Shown here: positions 9,364 through 18,819 of the stretch, piece by piece
Layout of the letters: every line of letters starts with the position of its first letter
Numbering within the stretch: the first letter of the stretch is position 1
DNA from: a bacterium Scap17
GTDB lineage: Bacteria; Pseudomonadota; Gammaproteobacteria; Pseudomonadales; Halomonadaceae
Direction of reading: 5' to 3'
Length of the DNA stretch: 64,000 nucleotides
NCBI GenBank assembly: GCA_013376735.1
Contig: VINJ01000001.1
Span: forward strand, 3,782,001-3,846,000
The notes under the pieces: model-generated
What the model was told of the DNA's origin: nothing
Seen by the model: the letters and a program-made list of their open reading frames with translations, nothing else
Databases searched by the model: none
Made by a program: the position numbers and the translations under genes

Positions 9364-9867
9364 TCACGTCAGCGGCAGCGACATGAGCCAGGCATCCTCA
9401 CGCCCACCCTCCGCCAGCGGATAGTAGCCCTTGCGCACTCCATCCCGAGTGAAACCGGCCTTCGCATAGAGGGCTGCGGCGGCGGCATTGCTGGCGCGCA
9501 CCTCCAGCAGCAGGCGCTCAAGCCCCGAGTCACGCTGCCAGTCACGCGCCCGCGCGATGGCGGCGGCCAAAAGGCGTGCGCCGACGCCCTGCCCGCGCTG
9601 CGCGGCGTGTACGGTGATCGCCTCGATCTCGGCCTCGAAGGGCCCGCGCGCCAGCACCACGAAGCCGATCAGCTCTGCAGTCGGCGACTCGCCGGCCTGC
9701 CACCGGGCGCCCAGCACGCAGCGCGCGTCATCGTTGAGCACATCGATCAGCTGTGACTGGCTCAGGCCATGTGCCTGGCTGGCCTCGATGGCCTCAAGCG
9801 CCGTCAGAGTCGCTTGATCATCGGCCAGCTCACGCAGCTCGAGACGCCGGGAAACTGACCCTCTCAT
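9364..9867 (-). CDS. rimI: Ribosomal protein S18-alanine N-acetyltransferase RimI
   Basis: This is a GNAT acetyltransferase that acetylates the N-terminal alanine of ribosomal protein S18. I start at ATG 9867, which overlaps the upstream stop (ATGA) and gives 167 residues. The acetyl-CoA motif is RGQGVGARLLAAAI, and the C-terminal signature is LEVRASNAAAAALYAKAGF followed by RKGYY, both typical of RimI. The position directly after a HolD-like gene mirrors the E. coli holD-rimI pair. Confidence 0.92.
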   Translation of the reverse strand: MRGSVSRRLELRELADDQATLTALEAIEASQAHGLSQSQLIDVLNDDARCVLGARWQAGESPTAELIGFVVLARGPFEAEIEAITVHAAQRGQGVGARLLAAAIARARDWQRDSGLERLLLEVRASNAAAAALYAKAGFTRDGVRKGYYPLAEGGREDAWLMSLPLT

Positions 9868-10835
9868 GAGGCGTCCGTCTGCGGCGATGCCGCCTGCCAC
9901 TCGCGTCCCCAGCGGATCAACAGCGGCCACAGTTTGCGCTTGGCCTCACTGGAGCGCGCCAGCGCCGACAGTTCTGGCCCCTGCCAGACCGGCAGGTTCA
10001 GCAGACTGGAGGTCGCCTCGCCGCGCTCGGAGGTAGAGATACCGAGCACCTCGTGCAGCGTCTCGCTGGCCTCATCACTACCGAAGATCAACAGCCTCTC
10101 CGGCTGCCAACCACGACGCGCCGGGCCACTCAGGAAGGCATGCAACCCTTCGCGGGCTTCCTCAAGTGGCGCACTGGCCTTGAGGTTGGGCAACAGCGGC
10201 CAGCGGAAGTGGCTGAAGGTGAGCCCTGATGCCGTCTCGATACCGGCGGCGCGCCACAACGCCTTGAGCAAGGCTTCCCCTTCCAGATGCGGTGCCTCGT
10301 CACCGGGCAGCAGGATCAACCAGCGCCCTTCCAGCGCCGCCAGCTGAACGCTGAAGCGCAGTGGCGGCTTGTCTGCCGCGGGCGGTGTCACTGCCTCATC
10401 TGCTGCCGGCGCCTCTGCCGTGACCTGCGTCGGCGGCGTCCCCCACGAGGCGGTGCTGCTGGTCTCGGCAGCGCCGGGCGTCGGCGAGGCAGCCGCAGCG
10501 GGGGCTTCGACCGCCGCCGGCGCCATGCCCAGCAAGGCGCGTGCACTCGAGGCCGGAGAAGGCCCTGGCGGGCGTGGCACAGCGCTGCCGGCGGTGCCGC
10601 CACCCTGAGCGAAGGGGGCATGACTGGCATCCGCCGTCTGGTGGGCAGCAGGCGGACGCGGCGCCTCATCGATCAGCGCGTGCAGGCGCGCCTGGGGCGC
10701 GACCGCCTCCGCCGCTTGCGGCTCGGGCCAGTCACACGCTTGAGTGGGCAAGGCATTGGGCAGCTGATAGCGACCGACCCAGGCGGTCAGTCCCATCGCG
10801 TCCAGATATTGCAGGCGTTGCGGTTCAGGGGTCAT
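9864..10835 (-). CDS. HolD-like protein (possible DNA polymerase III psi subunit) with long Ala/Pro linker
   Basis: The protein is 323 residues from ATG 10835, two bases after the bolA stop. The N-terminus (LQYLDAMGLTAWVGRYQLP) resembles the start of E. coli psi (WQLQQLGITQWSLRRPGAL as I recall it). A linker rich in Ala, Pro, Ser and Thr spans about residues 36-157. A folded domain follows from about 158, ending in PELSALARSSEAKRKLWPLL, which again matches the psi C-terminus in pattern. Psi bridges chi and the clamp loader in replication. Coupling to rimI (ATGA) supports the assignment. E. coli psi is only 137 residues, so the linker is unusual. A membrane-free hypothetical is the alternative reading. 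Confidence 0.6.
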   Translation of the reverse strand: MTPEPQRLQYLDAMGLTAWVGRYQLPNALPTQACDWPEPQAAEAVAPQARLHALIDEAPRPPAAHQTADASHAPFAQGGGTAGSAVPRPPGPSPASSARALLGMAPAAVEAPAAAASPTPGAAETSSTASWGTPPTQVTAEAPAADEAVTPPAADKPPLRFSVQLAALEGRWLILLPGDEAPHLEGEALLKALWRAAGIETASGLTFSHFRWPLLPNLKASAPLEEAREGLHAFLSGPARRGWQPERLLIFGSDEASETLHEVLGISTSERGEATSSLLNLPVWQGPELSALARSSEAKRKLWPLLIRWGREWQAASPQTDAS

Positions 10836-10837
10836 GG

Positions 10838-11149
10838 TCAGTGCTTGCCGCCACCCAGGCAGTTGGGGGAATCCGGAATCTCGCCACCGCGTGCCGCCCA
10901 CTCCTGTGCGGTGTACAGGTGCAGTGCCAAGGCATGCACCGGGCCATCCAGCTCTTCGCTGAGCAGGGCATACAGCTGCTGGTGACGCTTGACCCGCGAC
11001 AGGCCGCTGAAGCGCTCGCTGACCAGGGTGACCTTGAAATGGGTCTCGGAATCAGGCGGCACGCTATGCATATGGCTCTCGTTGACGACTTCGACCATCA
11101 ACGGGTCAAGCGTCGCGAGCTTGGTATCTATCTGGGTCTGGATGCTCAT
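10838..11149 (-). CDS. bolA: BolA family transcriptional/Fe-S regulator
   Basis: The protein is 103 residues from ATG 11149, which has AAGGAGAT upstream; longer in-frame starts are not supported. The BolA pattern is clear: VVNESHMHSVPPDSETHFKV, the conserved histidine in RVKRHQQLY, and HALALHLYTAQEW. BolA proteins bind monothiol glutaredoxin with a shared 2Fe-2S cluster and affect morphology and stress gene expression. It appears to head the bolA, HolD-like and rimI transcription unit. Confidence 0.9.
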   Translation of the reverse strand: MSIQTQIDTKLATLDPLMVEVVNESHMHSVPPDSETHFKVTLVSERFSGLSRVKRHQQLYALLSEELDGPVHALALHLYTAQEWAARGGEIPDSPNCLGGGKH

Positions 11150-11228
11150 GCGCAATCTCCTTGAAGGGGGGAAGCCGCACGACGGACATGCGGAAAATTG
11201 AGGGTGACGATGCGATCGCCACAACGCA

Positions 11229-11259
11229 AATGGCCTCGGGCATTTTGCCCGAGGCCATT
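11229..11259. terminator. Hairpin between the acidic hypothetical and bolA
   Basis: A 13-bp perfect stem (11229-11241 with 11247-11259) encloses loop attttg-like sequence. There is no long T tract on either side. It is probably the end of the upstream - strand gene at 11355-11738. Confidence 0.6.
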
Positions 11260-11354
11260 GTAGCGTCTGTCGCCATCACTGACAGTCATTGCTGACGGCG
11301 CTCGCTGACAGCGCTTGCGGAAAGTGCGGCGACGGCGGCCATCATGCCGAAGAG

Positions 11355-11738
11355 TCAGTCAAGATCGGCCAGCAACTCGTCATCGACTTCGCTGACTTCC
11401 AGCGGTGCCTCGTCGTCCAGGTCGACCGCCAGATAGCTGTGCTCGACGGTCAGGAAGCGCTCGAAGAGCGCCTTGTCCATCGGCTCCGGCCAATGGCGGG
11501 TGTCTTCTTCCCAGGCACGCAGCTCGCTTTCCAGCACGTCCAGCCAGCGCTCGGAGACGAAGCCATCCAGTGCCTCACGCGTGTCCATCTCGGGAATCAG
11601 GTAGACGGTGCTCTCCTGATTGACATCCTCCAGCGCCAGATCCTCGCCTCCCTCGCCTTCGGATTCCAGCGAGTTGATCCAGTCGACAAACGCCTGGGTC
11701 GGCTTGACGCTCAGGGCGGAACGGTTAAGCAGCTTCAT
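11355..11738 (-). CDS. Acidic conserved hypothetical protein
   Basis: The protein has 127 residues, starting MKLLNRSALSVKPTQAFVDW at ATG 11738 with GGAGAG upstream. It is strongly acidic, especially at the C-terminus (EVSEVDDELLADLD). Features include TVYLIPEMD and a Trp-rich middle (SERWLDVLESELRAW). Proteins of this layout occur as uncharacterised genes in pseudomonads and relatives, by recollection. There is no signal peptide, membrane segment or known catalytic motif. Function is unknown. Confidence 0.75.
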   Translation of the reverse strand: MKLLNRSALSVKPTQAFVDWINSLESEGEGGEDLALEDVNQESTVYLIPEMDTREALDGFVSERWLDVLESELRAWEEDTRHWPEPMDKALFERFLTVEHSYLAVDLDDEAPLEVSEVDDELLADLD

Positions 11739-11998
11739 TCTGCACTCTCCAGGACATTCAGGGACAATTCCGAGACAGGACACACCGTGGATGGCAGCGC
11801 CGCTCATGAAGCAGGCACGCGATGCGGGTGAGCCTCGAGGTGTCCAGCGCGTCACCCTGGCAGTACCAGGGCGCCAGCAGACTGGACGCCGACCATTATG
11901 GCCGCTCGCGGGCAACAAAGCCAAGCGCCACCTTGCCTCATCGGCACCTATCATGCCCCGCGAGGCACTCGCCATCAGCCATTCGTGTGAGGCAGAGA

Positions 11999-12035
11999 CC
12001 ACAACGCCCCCGATCAGGGATCGGAGGCGTTGTGG
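11999..12035 (-). terminator. Terminator-like hairpin after lysS
   Basis: The arms 11999-12008 and 12026-12035 (10 bp) and an inner 6-bp stem (12010-12015 with 12019-12024) form one long hairpin with a single C/A mismatch. There is no clear T tract. It lies 71 bases past the lysS stop. The rest of the 367-base gap 11739-12105 shows no other feature I can support. Confidence 0.55.
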
Positions 12036-12105
12036 GTGCCCTCAGCGTGGCCCGTCACGATGGCGCGTCACGCCGACACATCATGCGGGGCTGGTGGCCT
12101 GCTGC

Positions 12106-13644
12106 TCAGCCCTGCAGCGGACGCATCGCCGGGAACAGCAGCACGTCGCGGATGGAGGCGCTGTCGGTCAGCAGCATCACCAGACGGTCGATGCCGATGC
12201 CTTCACCGGCGGTCGGCGGCATACCGTATTCCAGCGCGCGCACGTAGTCGGCGTCGTAGAACATGGCTTCGTCATCACCGGCGTCCTTCTCGGCCACCTG
12301 GGCCTGGAAACGCTCGGCCTGATCTTCGGCGTCGTTGAGCTCCGAGAAGCCATTGGCGATCTCGCGGCCACCGACGAAGAACTCGAAGCGATCGGTCACG
12401 TGCGGGTTGGCATCGTTGCGACGCGCCAGCGGGCTGACTTCGGCCGGATATTCGGTGATGAAGGTCGGCTGGTCGAGGCGGTGCTCGGCGACTTCCTCGA
12501 AGATCTCGGTCTCGAGCTTGCCCAGCCCCCAGATCGGCTTGACCTGGATACCCAGACGCTCCGCCGTGGCGCGGGCGGCGTCGTAATCTGCCAGATCAGC
12601 TTCGGTGATGCCATCGCCGTACTTGATGATCGACTCGCGCATGGTCATCTGGATGAACGGCTGGCTCAGGTCGTACTCGCTGCCCTGACAGGTGATCTGC
12701 GTGGTGCCGAGCACTTCCTGGGCCGCGGTGCGGATCATGTCTTCGGTGAGCGCGATCAGGTCACGGTAGTCGGCGTAGGCCCAGTAGAACTCGAGCATGG
12801 TGAACTCGGGGTTGTGACGCGTCGACAGCCCTTCGTTGCGGAAGTTGCGGTTGATCTCGAACACGCGCTCGAAGCCACCCACCACCAGACGCTTGAGGTA
12901 CAGCTCCGGCGCGATGCGCAGGTACATTTCCATGTCCAGCGCATTGTGGTGCGTGATGAATGGGCGTGCGGTCGCGCCACCCGGGATCTGCTGCAGCATC
13001 GGCGTCTCGACTTCCATGAAGCCGCGATCGCTGAGGAAGCGACGGATGGAGGCGACGATGCCGGCACGCAGAGCGAAGGTACGGCGTGACTGCTCGTTCA
13101 TGATCAGGTCGACATAACGCTGGCGATAGCGCATTTCCTGATCGGACAGACCGTGGAACTTGTCCGGCAGCGGACGCAGGTTCTTGGTCATCAGCTGGGC
13201 GCTTTCGATCATGACGTACAGATCGCCCTTGCCGGATTTGTGCACCGGGCCACTGGCACCGACGATGTCACCGATATCCCAGCTCTTGATGTCCTCGAGC
13301 AGCGCTTCCGGCAGGCCCTTCTTGTCGACGTAGAGCTGAATCTGGCCGGAGACTTCCTGCAGCACGATGAAGGGGCCACGTTTGCGCATGATACGCCCGG
13401 CGACTGCGGCCTTGCGGTCCAACGTCTCCAGCTCGGCCTTGTCCTTCTCGCCCAGCTCTTCCATCAGGTCAGCGGCGAGGCTGTCACGACGGAAATCATT
13501 CGGAAAGGCACTCTTGCCTTCGGCGGCGGCCTGCTCGCGGCGGGCGTTCAGCTTGGCGCGACGTTCGGCGATCAGACGGTTCTCTTCCTGAGCCTGTTCG
13601 GCGGCCTGCTGCTCATCAATGGCGGGGGTCTGCTCTGTCGACAT
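12106..13644 (-). CDS. lysS: Lysyl-tRNA synthetase, class II
   Basis: The enzyme charges tRNA-Lys with lysine at the cost of ATP. It is 512 residues, close to the usual 505. An N-terminal helical extension rich in Ala and Gln precedes the OB-fold anticodon-binding domain ([17 protein letters not shown]). The class II core shows motif 2 ([20 protein letters not shown]) and motif 3 ([13 protein letters not shown]). It lies 164 bases downstream of prfB on the same strand, the classical prfB-lysS order, with a GC hairpin between them. Confidence 0.97.
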   Translation of the reverse strand: MSTEQTPAIDEQQAAEQAQEENRLIAERRAKLNARREQAAAEGKSAFPNDFRRDSLAADLMEELGEKDKAELETLDRKAAVAGRIMRKRGPFIVLQEVSGQIQLYVDKKGLPEALLEDIKSWDIGDIVGASGPVHKSGKGDLYVMIESAQLMTKNLRPLPDKFHGLSDQEMRYRQRYVDLIMNEQSRRTFALRAGIVASIRRFLSDRGFMEVETPMLQQIPGGATARPFITHHNALDMEMYLRIAPELYLKRLVVGGFERVFEINRNFRNEGLSTRHNPEFTMLEFYWAYADYRDLIALTEDMIRTAAQEVLGTTQITCQGSEYDLSQPFIQMTMRESIIKYGDGITEADLADYDAARATAERLGIQVKPIWGLGKLETEIFEEVAEHRLDQPTFITEYPAEVSPLARRNDANPHVTDRFEFFVGGREIANGFSELNDAEDQAERFQAQVAEKDAGDDEAMFYDADYVRALEYGMPPTAGEGIGIDRLVMLLTDSASIRDVLLFPAMRPLQG

Positions 13645-13749
13645 GGAGGGGCCTGTCTCGTGTCAAAGGGTCATGGCCTGGGCCACGACAGATCATGATC
13701 AGCCTGACGATAGTGACCATCAGTACTGACCGCGATACGGGGATTCATG

Positions 13750-13776
13750 GCCTCCGCCGGCGAGACCGGCGGAGGC
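13750..13776 (-). terminator. GC hairpin between prfB and lysS
   Basis: An 11-bp perfect stem (13750-13760 with 13766-13776) has a 5-base loop and no T tract. It is possibly a weak terminator or an mRNA-stabilising structure in the prfB-lysS gap. Confidence 0.45.
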
Positions 13777-13808
13777 GAATAGGCGCTGGGCCGCGAGGGG
13801 ACTCGCGC

Positions 13809-14907
13809 TCAGAGCCCCATCTTGAGGCTGGCAACGATGAAGTCATCGAGGTCGCCGTCGAGCACCTTGTCACAGTTGCTCGACTGGACGCTGGTCCGCA
13901 GGTCCTTGATGCGCTGGTCATCGAGGACGTAGGAGCGGATCTGGCTGCCCCAGCCGATATCGGACTTGGAGTCCTCGAGTTCCTGCTTGGCGGCGTTGCG
14001 CTTCTGCATCTCGGCTTCGTAGATACGCGCCTTCAGCATCTTCATGGCGCGGTCACGGTTGGAGTGCTGGCTGCGCTCGGTCTGGCAGGCCGCCACGATG
14101 CCTGTCGGCACGTGGGTGATACGTACCGCGGAGTCGGTGGTGTTGACGTGCTGACCACCGGCGCCGGAGGAGCGATAGGTATCGGTGCGCAGGTCGGCCG
14201 GGTTGATATCGATCTCGATGTTGTCATCGATTTCCGGCGACACGAACACGGACGCGAACGAGGTGTGACGACGGCCGCCGGAGTCGAAGGGACTCTTGCG
14301 GACCAGACGGTGCACGCCAAGCTCGGTGCGCAACCACCCGAAGGCGTATTCGCCCTGGATGTGGATGGTGGCGGACTTGATGCCCGCGACTTCACCGGCG
14401 CTCGCCTCGACGATCTCGGTCTTGAAGCCGTGATGCTCGGCCCAGCGCAGGTACATGCGCAGCAACATGTTGCCCCAGTCCTGTGCCTCGGTGCCGCCGG
14501 AGCCAGCCTGGATATCCAGGTAGGCGTTGTTGGCGTCCATTTCACCGGAGAACATGCGACGGAACTCGAGCTTCTCAAGACTGGCCTTGAGCTGGTCCAG
14601 CTCGCGGACGACTTCGTCCACGGTGCCTTCGTCCTCTTCCTCGACCGCCATTTCCAGCAGATCGGAGCAGTCGGACAGACCGTTGCTCATGTCGTCGAGG
14701 GTCTTGACGACCAGCTCCAGCGACGCACGTTCCTTGCCGAGCTTCTGCGCGTAGTCCGGGTCATTCCAGACATCCGGATTCTCGAGCTCGCGAGTGACTT
14801 CCTCTAGCCGATCCTGCTTTTCGGCATAGTCAAAGGTACCCCCTCAGGACTTCTGCCCTTTCGGACAGGTCCTTGATGAGGTTGGTGATCGGATTGATCT
14901 CTTGCAT
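13809..14907 (-). CDS. prfB: Peptide chain release factor 2 (programmed +1 frameshift)
   Basis: RF2 recognises UGA and UAA and triggers peptidyl-tRNA hydrolysis. Translation starts at ATG 14907 ([20 protein letters not shown]), reaches an in-frame TGA at 14832-14830 and continues after a +1 shift ([12 protein letters not shown] and so on) to 13809. The product is 365 residues, as in E. coli. The UGA-reading motif SPF is present in RKSPFDSGG, and the catalytic GGQ in [12 protein letters not shown]2 abundance is thus autoregulated. The 5' neighbour on the other strand is the opp operon, with 430 bases between the starts. Confidence 0.97.
14830..14844 (-). other. prfB: prfB programmed frameshift site
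   Basis: On the coding strand the site reads AGGGGG TAC CTT TGA C. It contains an internal Shine-Dalgarno (14844-14839), a slippery CTT codon (14835-14833) and a poorly terminating TGA followed by C. This is the conserved RF2 frameshift cassette with normal spacing. Confidence 0.97.
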
Positions 14908-15188
14908 GGTCGTCCTGTCTTGAGGCGATGATGCGTGAATGGGTGCGCGGCGATCCTGTCGCAAGCGACGGGCTTCGCCACATGCCACCCGTAGGGACAT
15001 GTGCAGATCGACAGCGCGCAAAGCCCGATATTGTAGCCATTTCCCGGCGTGGCGACCATGCCCGGCCCATCATCCAGCGCAAGGTGGGCGATGGCCGCCT
15101 GCAGGCCTCTGTCACAACGTGCACAAGCCTCGGTCTGGCTGTCTTTCAGGCGACTGCGACCAAAGTCATCCAGACGTCCGCCAGCCAC

Positions 15189-15204
15189 GAATGCCGCGGC
15201 ATTC
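15189..15204. promoter_or_regulatory. Perfect 16-bp palindrome upstream of the opp operon
   Basis: The sequence gaatgccg/cggcattc is an uninterrupted perfect palindrome in the 430-base divergent region between prfB and the first oppA gene. It is a candidate operator. The remainder of 14908-15337 holds no gene I can support. Confidence 0.35.
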
Positions 15205-15337
15205 CCCGCCCAACATCAGACTTATCGAATGCACGCATGAGCTATCCATTTTTTAACATGGACAACGCACCGCAAAAGATTCAATGGTAGAGGCATCACT
15301 CGTACTCCCCCTAACAACAATAGCGAGCTTCCCCACC

Positions 15338-16963
15338 ATGGCACGACTGCACTCCCCCTCTCACACCCCGGCACTCCCCAAGCGCTTCGCGCTCAAGCGT
15401 CTGGCAAGCTCCCTGCTGCTGGCCGGAAGCATCGCCGCTTCCCCGGGCATCATGGCCGACACGCTCAAGCTGGCGATCATGGGCGAACCGGCCTCGCTGG
15501 ACCCGCAGCAGATCTCCGGCACCTGGGAAAATGACGTGGTGGGCGACCTCTTCGAGGGGCTGGTCACTGAAGCCGCCGATGGCGAGCGCATCCCCGGCGC
15601 GGCCGAGTCGTGGCAGATTTCCGACGATGGCAAGACCTACACCTTCACGCTGCGCCAGGACGGCAAGTGGTCAGACGGTGAGCCGGTGACCGCCGAGGAC
15701 TTCGTGTACGCGCTCAAGCGTATCATGACGCCGGAAAATGCCTCGGATTACGCCTACATCCTGTATCCGATCAAGAATGCCGAGGCTATCAATAGCGGCG
15801 AGGCCGAGCCGGACACCCTCGGCGTGCGTGCCGTGGATGATCACACCCTCGAGATCACCCTCGAGCGTCCGACGCCCTACTTCCTGGACCAGCTGTCGCA
15901 CTACACCGCCTACCCGCTGCCGAAACATGTGGTGGAGAAGTACGGCAAGGACTGGACCGACCCCGGCAAGATGGTCTCCAACGGCGCCTTCGAGCTGAGC
16001 GAGTGGCAGCCGCAGACCCGCATCGTCGCGCTCAAGAATCCTGAGTTCCACGATGCCAGGGAGGTCGCGCTGGATGAGGTGATCTACTATCCCATCGAGG
16101 AACGCAACAGCGCCCTGAAGCGCTTCCGCGCCGGCGAGATCGACATCGCGCGCGAATTCCCGACCCAGCAATACGGCTGGCTGAAGGACAACCTGCCGGA
16201 CGCCACCCACGTCGCGCCCTACCTGGGCATCTACTACTACGTGCTCAACTCGCGCGATGGCCATGCCACCGCAGACCCGCGCGTGCGCGAGGCGCTCAAC
16301 CTCTCCATCCGTCGCAACATCATCACCGACAAGATTCTCGGCACCGGCGAAGTGCCGGCCTACAGCTTCGTGCCCACCGGCGTGAACCATTACGACATCC
16401 AGGAAATGGCCTTCAAGGACATGTCGATGGATGAGCGCATGCAGAAGGCCAGGTCCCTGATGGAAGACGCCGGCTATGGCCCGGACAACCCGCTGGAGCT
16501 GACCCTGCGCTACAACACCAGCGAAGACCACAAGAAGGTGGCCATCGCCGCCGCCGCGATGTGGAAGCCGCTGGGCGTGAAGGTCAATCTGCTGAACGCC
16601 GAAGTCGCGGTGCACTACGAGGACATGCGCCAGGGCAAGTTCGATGTCGGCCGCGCCGGCTGGATCGGCGACTACAACGACGCCCAGAACTTCCTCAACC
16701 TGCTGGAAAGCGGCGTGCCCAACAACTACGGCGCCTATTCCAACAGTGCGCTGGATGACGACATGCAAGAGGCTGCCAATACGCTCGACATGGAGGATCG
16801 CGAGGCACTGATGCAGGACGCCGAGCGCAAGGCGCTGGATGACTATGCCGTGCTGCCGATCTACTACTACGTGTCGCGCAATCTGGTGAACCCCAAGCTC
16901 AACGGCTGGCAGGACAACATCGAGGATACCCACCGCTCGCGCTGGATCTCGTTCTCCGAGTGA
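15338..16963 (+). CDS. oppA: Peptide ABC transporter substrate-binding protein (OppA/MppA type), copy 1
   Basis: This is a periplasmic binding protein of the SBP_bac_5 family. I start at ATG 15338 (MARLHSPSHTP), giving 541 residues with a signal peptide ending near PGIMA; an upstream ATG at 15284 has no ribosome site. The family signature near the N-terminus is EPASLDPQQISGTWENDVV, then LFEGLVTEAADG and WSDGEPVTAEDFVYALKR. It captures oligopeptides, perhaps murein peptides, for OppBC. It is about 60% identical by eye to the next gene, a tandem duplication. It is the first gene of a co-directional operon running to 22427. Confidence 0.92.
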   Translation: MARLHSPSHTPALPKRFALKRLASSLLLAGSIAASPGIMADTLKLAIMGEPASLDPQQISGTWENDVVGDLFEGLVTEAADGERIPGAAESWQISDDGKTYTFTLRQDGKWSDGEPVTAEDFVYALKRIMTPENASDYAYILYPIKNAEAINSGEAEPDTLGVRAVDDHTLEITLERPTPYFLDQLSHYTAYPLPKHVVEKYGKDWTDPGKMVSNGAFELSEWQPQTRIVALKNPEFHDAREVALDEVIYYPIEERNSALKRFRAGEIDIAREFPTQQYGWLKDNLPDATHVAPYLGIYYYVLNSRDGHATADPRVREALNLSIRRNIITDKILGTGEVPAYSFVPTGVNHYDIQEMAFKDMSMDERMQKARSLMEDAGYGPDNPLELTLRYNTSEDHKKVAIAAAAMWKPLGVKVNLLNAEVAVHYEDMRQGKFDVGRAGWIGDYNDAQNFLNLLESGVPNNYGAYSNSALDDDMQEAANTLDMEDREALMQDAERKALDDYAVLPIYYYVSRNLVNPKLNGWQDNIEDTHRSRWISFSE

Positions 16964-17017
16964 GGCGAGCCCTGTGAGCCTCTGACCTGGCTCGCAGTTC
17001 TCCAGATCGTCATGGGT

Positions 17018-17049
17018 CCACGCTCGTGTCCGGCAGGGCAGGAGCGTGG
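17018..17049 (+). other. Stem-loop between the two oppA copies
   Basis: An 8-bp perfect stem (17018-17025 with 17042-17049) has a 16-base loop and lies in the 150-base gap between the binding-protein genes. Such structures often protect the 3' end of abundant binding-protein mRNA; that role is inferred. There is no T tract. Confidence 0.35.
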
Positions 17050-17113
17050 CATCTGCCAAGGATGGCACCAGAAGATGACGTCGCGCCCCACGGGCGTGAC
17101 AAGGAGTTCATGC

Positions 17114-18760
17114 ATGTCCCCCACCTCACCGATGCAATGCGCGGCAAGCCTCGGCGCAGGCCTGCTGCTGTCCGTTCTTTCTCTCTCCTTCGGCGCTTCC
17201 GGCAGCGCCATGGCCGCACAATCCACAAGCCCTGCAAGCCAAGGCGAACAGATCCTGCGTATCGCCAATGGCGCCGAGCCGGCGTCGCTGGACCCGCAGC
17301 AGACCAGCGGCACCTGGGAGACACGCATCACGCGTGATCTGTTCGAGCCGCTGATCGCCTACTCCGCCGACGGCGAGCTGATTCCCGGGCTGGCAGAGCG
17401 CTGGGAGTCGTCCGCCGATGGGCTGAGCTGGACCTTTCATCTGCGCGAGGGGCTCGAATGGTCAGACGGCACGCCGCTGACCGCCGAGGATGCCGTCTTC
17501 GCGCTGCGCCGCCTGCTGACACCCGCCACCGCGGCCCACAACGCCACGCTCTACTACCCGATCGTCAATGCCCGCGCGGTGAATACCGGTGCGCTGGCGC
17601 CGGAGCAACTCGGCATTGCCGCGCCGGATGCGCAGACGCTCACCATCACCCTCAGCCACCCTTCGGCGACGCTGGAGCAGACGCTGGCGATGAGCGAAGC
17701 CGCCCCGCTGCCACGCCATGTGATCGCGGCCAAGGGCGCTGACTGGACGCGACCGGCCAACATGGCTACCTCGGGTGCCTTCGTGCTCAAGACCTGGTCG
17801 CCCCAGGCCGAGATTCGCCTGACACCCAATCCTCGCTATCACGCGGCGGACACGGTCGCGCTCGATGAGGTGGTCTACCTGCCCATCGAGGAGAGTCATG
17901 CCGCGCTCAATCGCTTCCGCGCCGGCGAAGTCGAGATCGCCTACGGTGTGCCCGCCAGCCATTACACCTGGATCCAGGACAATCTGGCCGCTGCCCTGCA
18001 CACCTACCCGATCCTCGGCGAGTACTTCTATGTCTTCAATCTGCGCGAAGGCTCGCCCGTGGCCGACCAGCGCATTCGTCGCGCGCTGAATCTGGCCACG
18101 CGCCGTGAGGTGATCACCGAGCGCATTCTCGGCATGGGCCAGATTCCCTCCTGGCACTTCGTGCCGAAGGCATTGGGTGAGCATCAGGGCGCGCGCTTCG
18201 ATTTCGCTGACTGGTCGATGGACCGGCGCATGACGAAGGCGCGCGAGCTGATGGCAGACGCGGGCTACGGCCCGGATACCCCGCTTGAGCTGACCCTGCG
18301 CTACAACACCCTGGAAGATCACAAGAAGATCGCCGTGGCCCTGGGCGCGATGTGGAAACCGCTGGGCGTGAAGGTGACGCTGACCAACACCGAGGCCGCG
18401 GTGCATTACCGCGATCTGGCGCTGGGCGATTTCGAGGTCGGCCGTTACGGCATGATCGCCACCATCGCCGATGCCTACGACTTCCTGAACGCCTTCAGCA
18501 GCGACAACACCTCCAACGCGCCCGAGCTCAGCTCGCCGACCTACGATGCGCTGATCGAGGCGGCGGCGCGTGAAGGAGACGTCGGCACCCGCCAGCGCCA
18601 GCTCCACGACGCCGAGCAGTATCTGCTCGACAACGATGTGGTGCTGCCGCTCTACGACTATGTCACCTCCAGTCTTGTCGACCCCGCCATCAGCGGCTGG
18701 GCGCCCAATGCGCTGGACGTGCACCCGAGTCGCTATCTGCAGCTCGATACCTCGCACTGA
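17114..18760 (+). CDS. Peptide ABC transporter substrate-binding protein, copy 2
   Basis: This is a 548-residue paralogue of the upstream gene, same family and layout. The ATG at 17114 is preceded by AAGGAG seven bases away. It begins with an unusual signal region (MSPTSPMQCAASLGAGLLLS) cleaved after about SAMA. Shared signatures include EPASLDPQQTSGTWETRIT, YYPI, VYLPIEESHAALNRFRAGE and LTLRYNTLEDHKKIAVA. A lipobox is not convincing: the Cys in MQCAAS comes before, not after, the hydrophobic stretch. The two copies probably differ in ligand preference while sharing one permease. Confidence 0.9.
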   Translation: MSPTSPMQCAASLGAGLLLSVLSLSFGASGSAMAAQSTSPASQGEQILRIANGAEPASLDPQQTSGTWETRITRDLFEPLIAYSADGELIPGLAERWESSADGLSWTFHLREGLEWSDGTPLTAEDAVFALRRLLTPATAAHNATLYYPIVNARAVNTGALAPEQLGIAAPDAQTLTITLSHPSATLEQTLAMSEAAPLPRHVIAAKGADWTRPANMATSGAFVLKTWSPQAEIRLTPNPRYHAADTVALDEVVYLPIEESHAALNRFRAGEVEIAYGVPASHYTWIQDNLAAALHTYPILGEYFYVFNLREGSPVADQRIRRALNLATRREVITERILGMGQIPSWHFVPKALGEHQGARFDFADWSMDRRMTKARELMADAGYGPDTPLELTLRYNTLEDHKKIAVALGAMWKPLGVKVTLTNTEAAVHYRDLALGDFEVGRYGMIATIADAYDFLNAFSSDNTSNAPELSSPTYDALIEAAAREGDVGTRQRQLHDAEQYLLDNDVVLPLYDYVTSSLVDPAISGWAPNALDVHPSRYLQLDTSH

Positions 18761-18819
18761 CAGACGACAGTCACCAATAACAACGACACACCCGGGCAGC
18801 GGCCCGGACGGAGCACTGG

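Noticed and set aside
17462-18757. 431-residue open frame on the - strand
   Set aside because: Antisense of the second oppA copy; high GC leaves stop-free shadows. No family resemblance.
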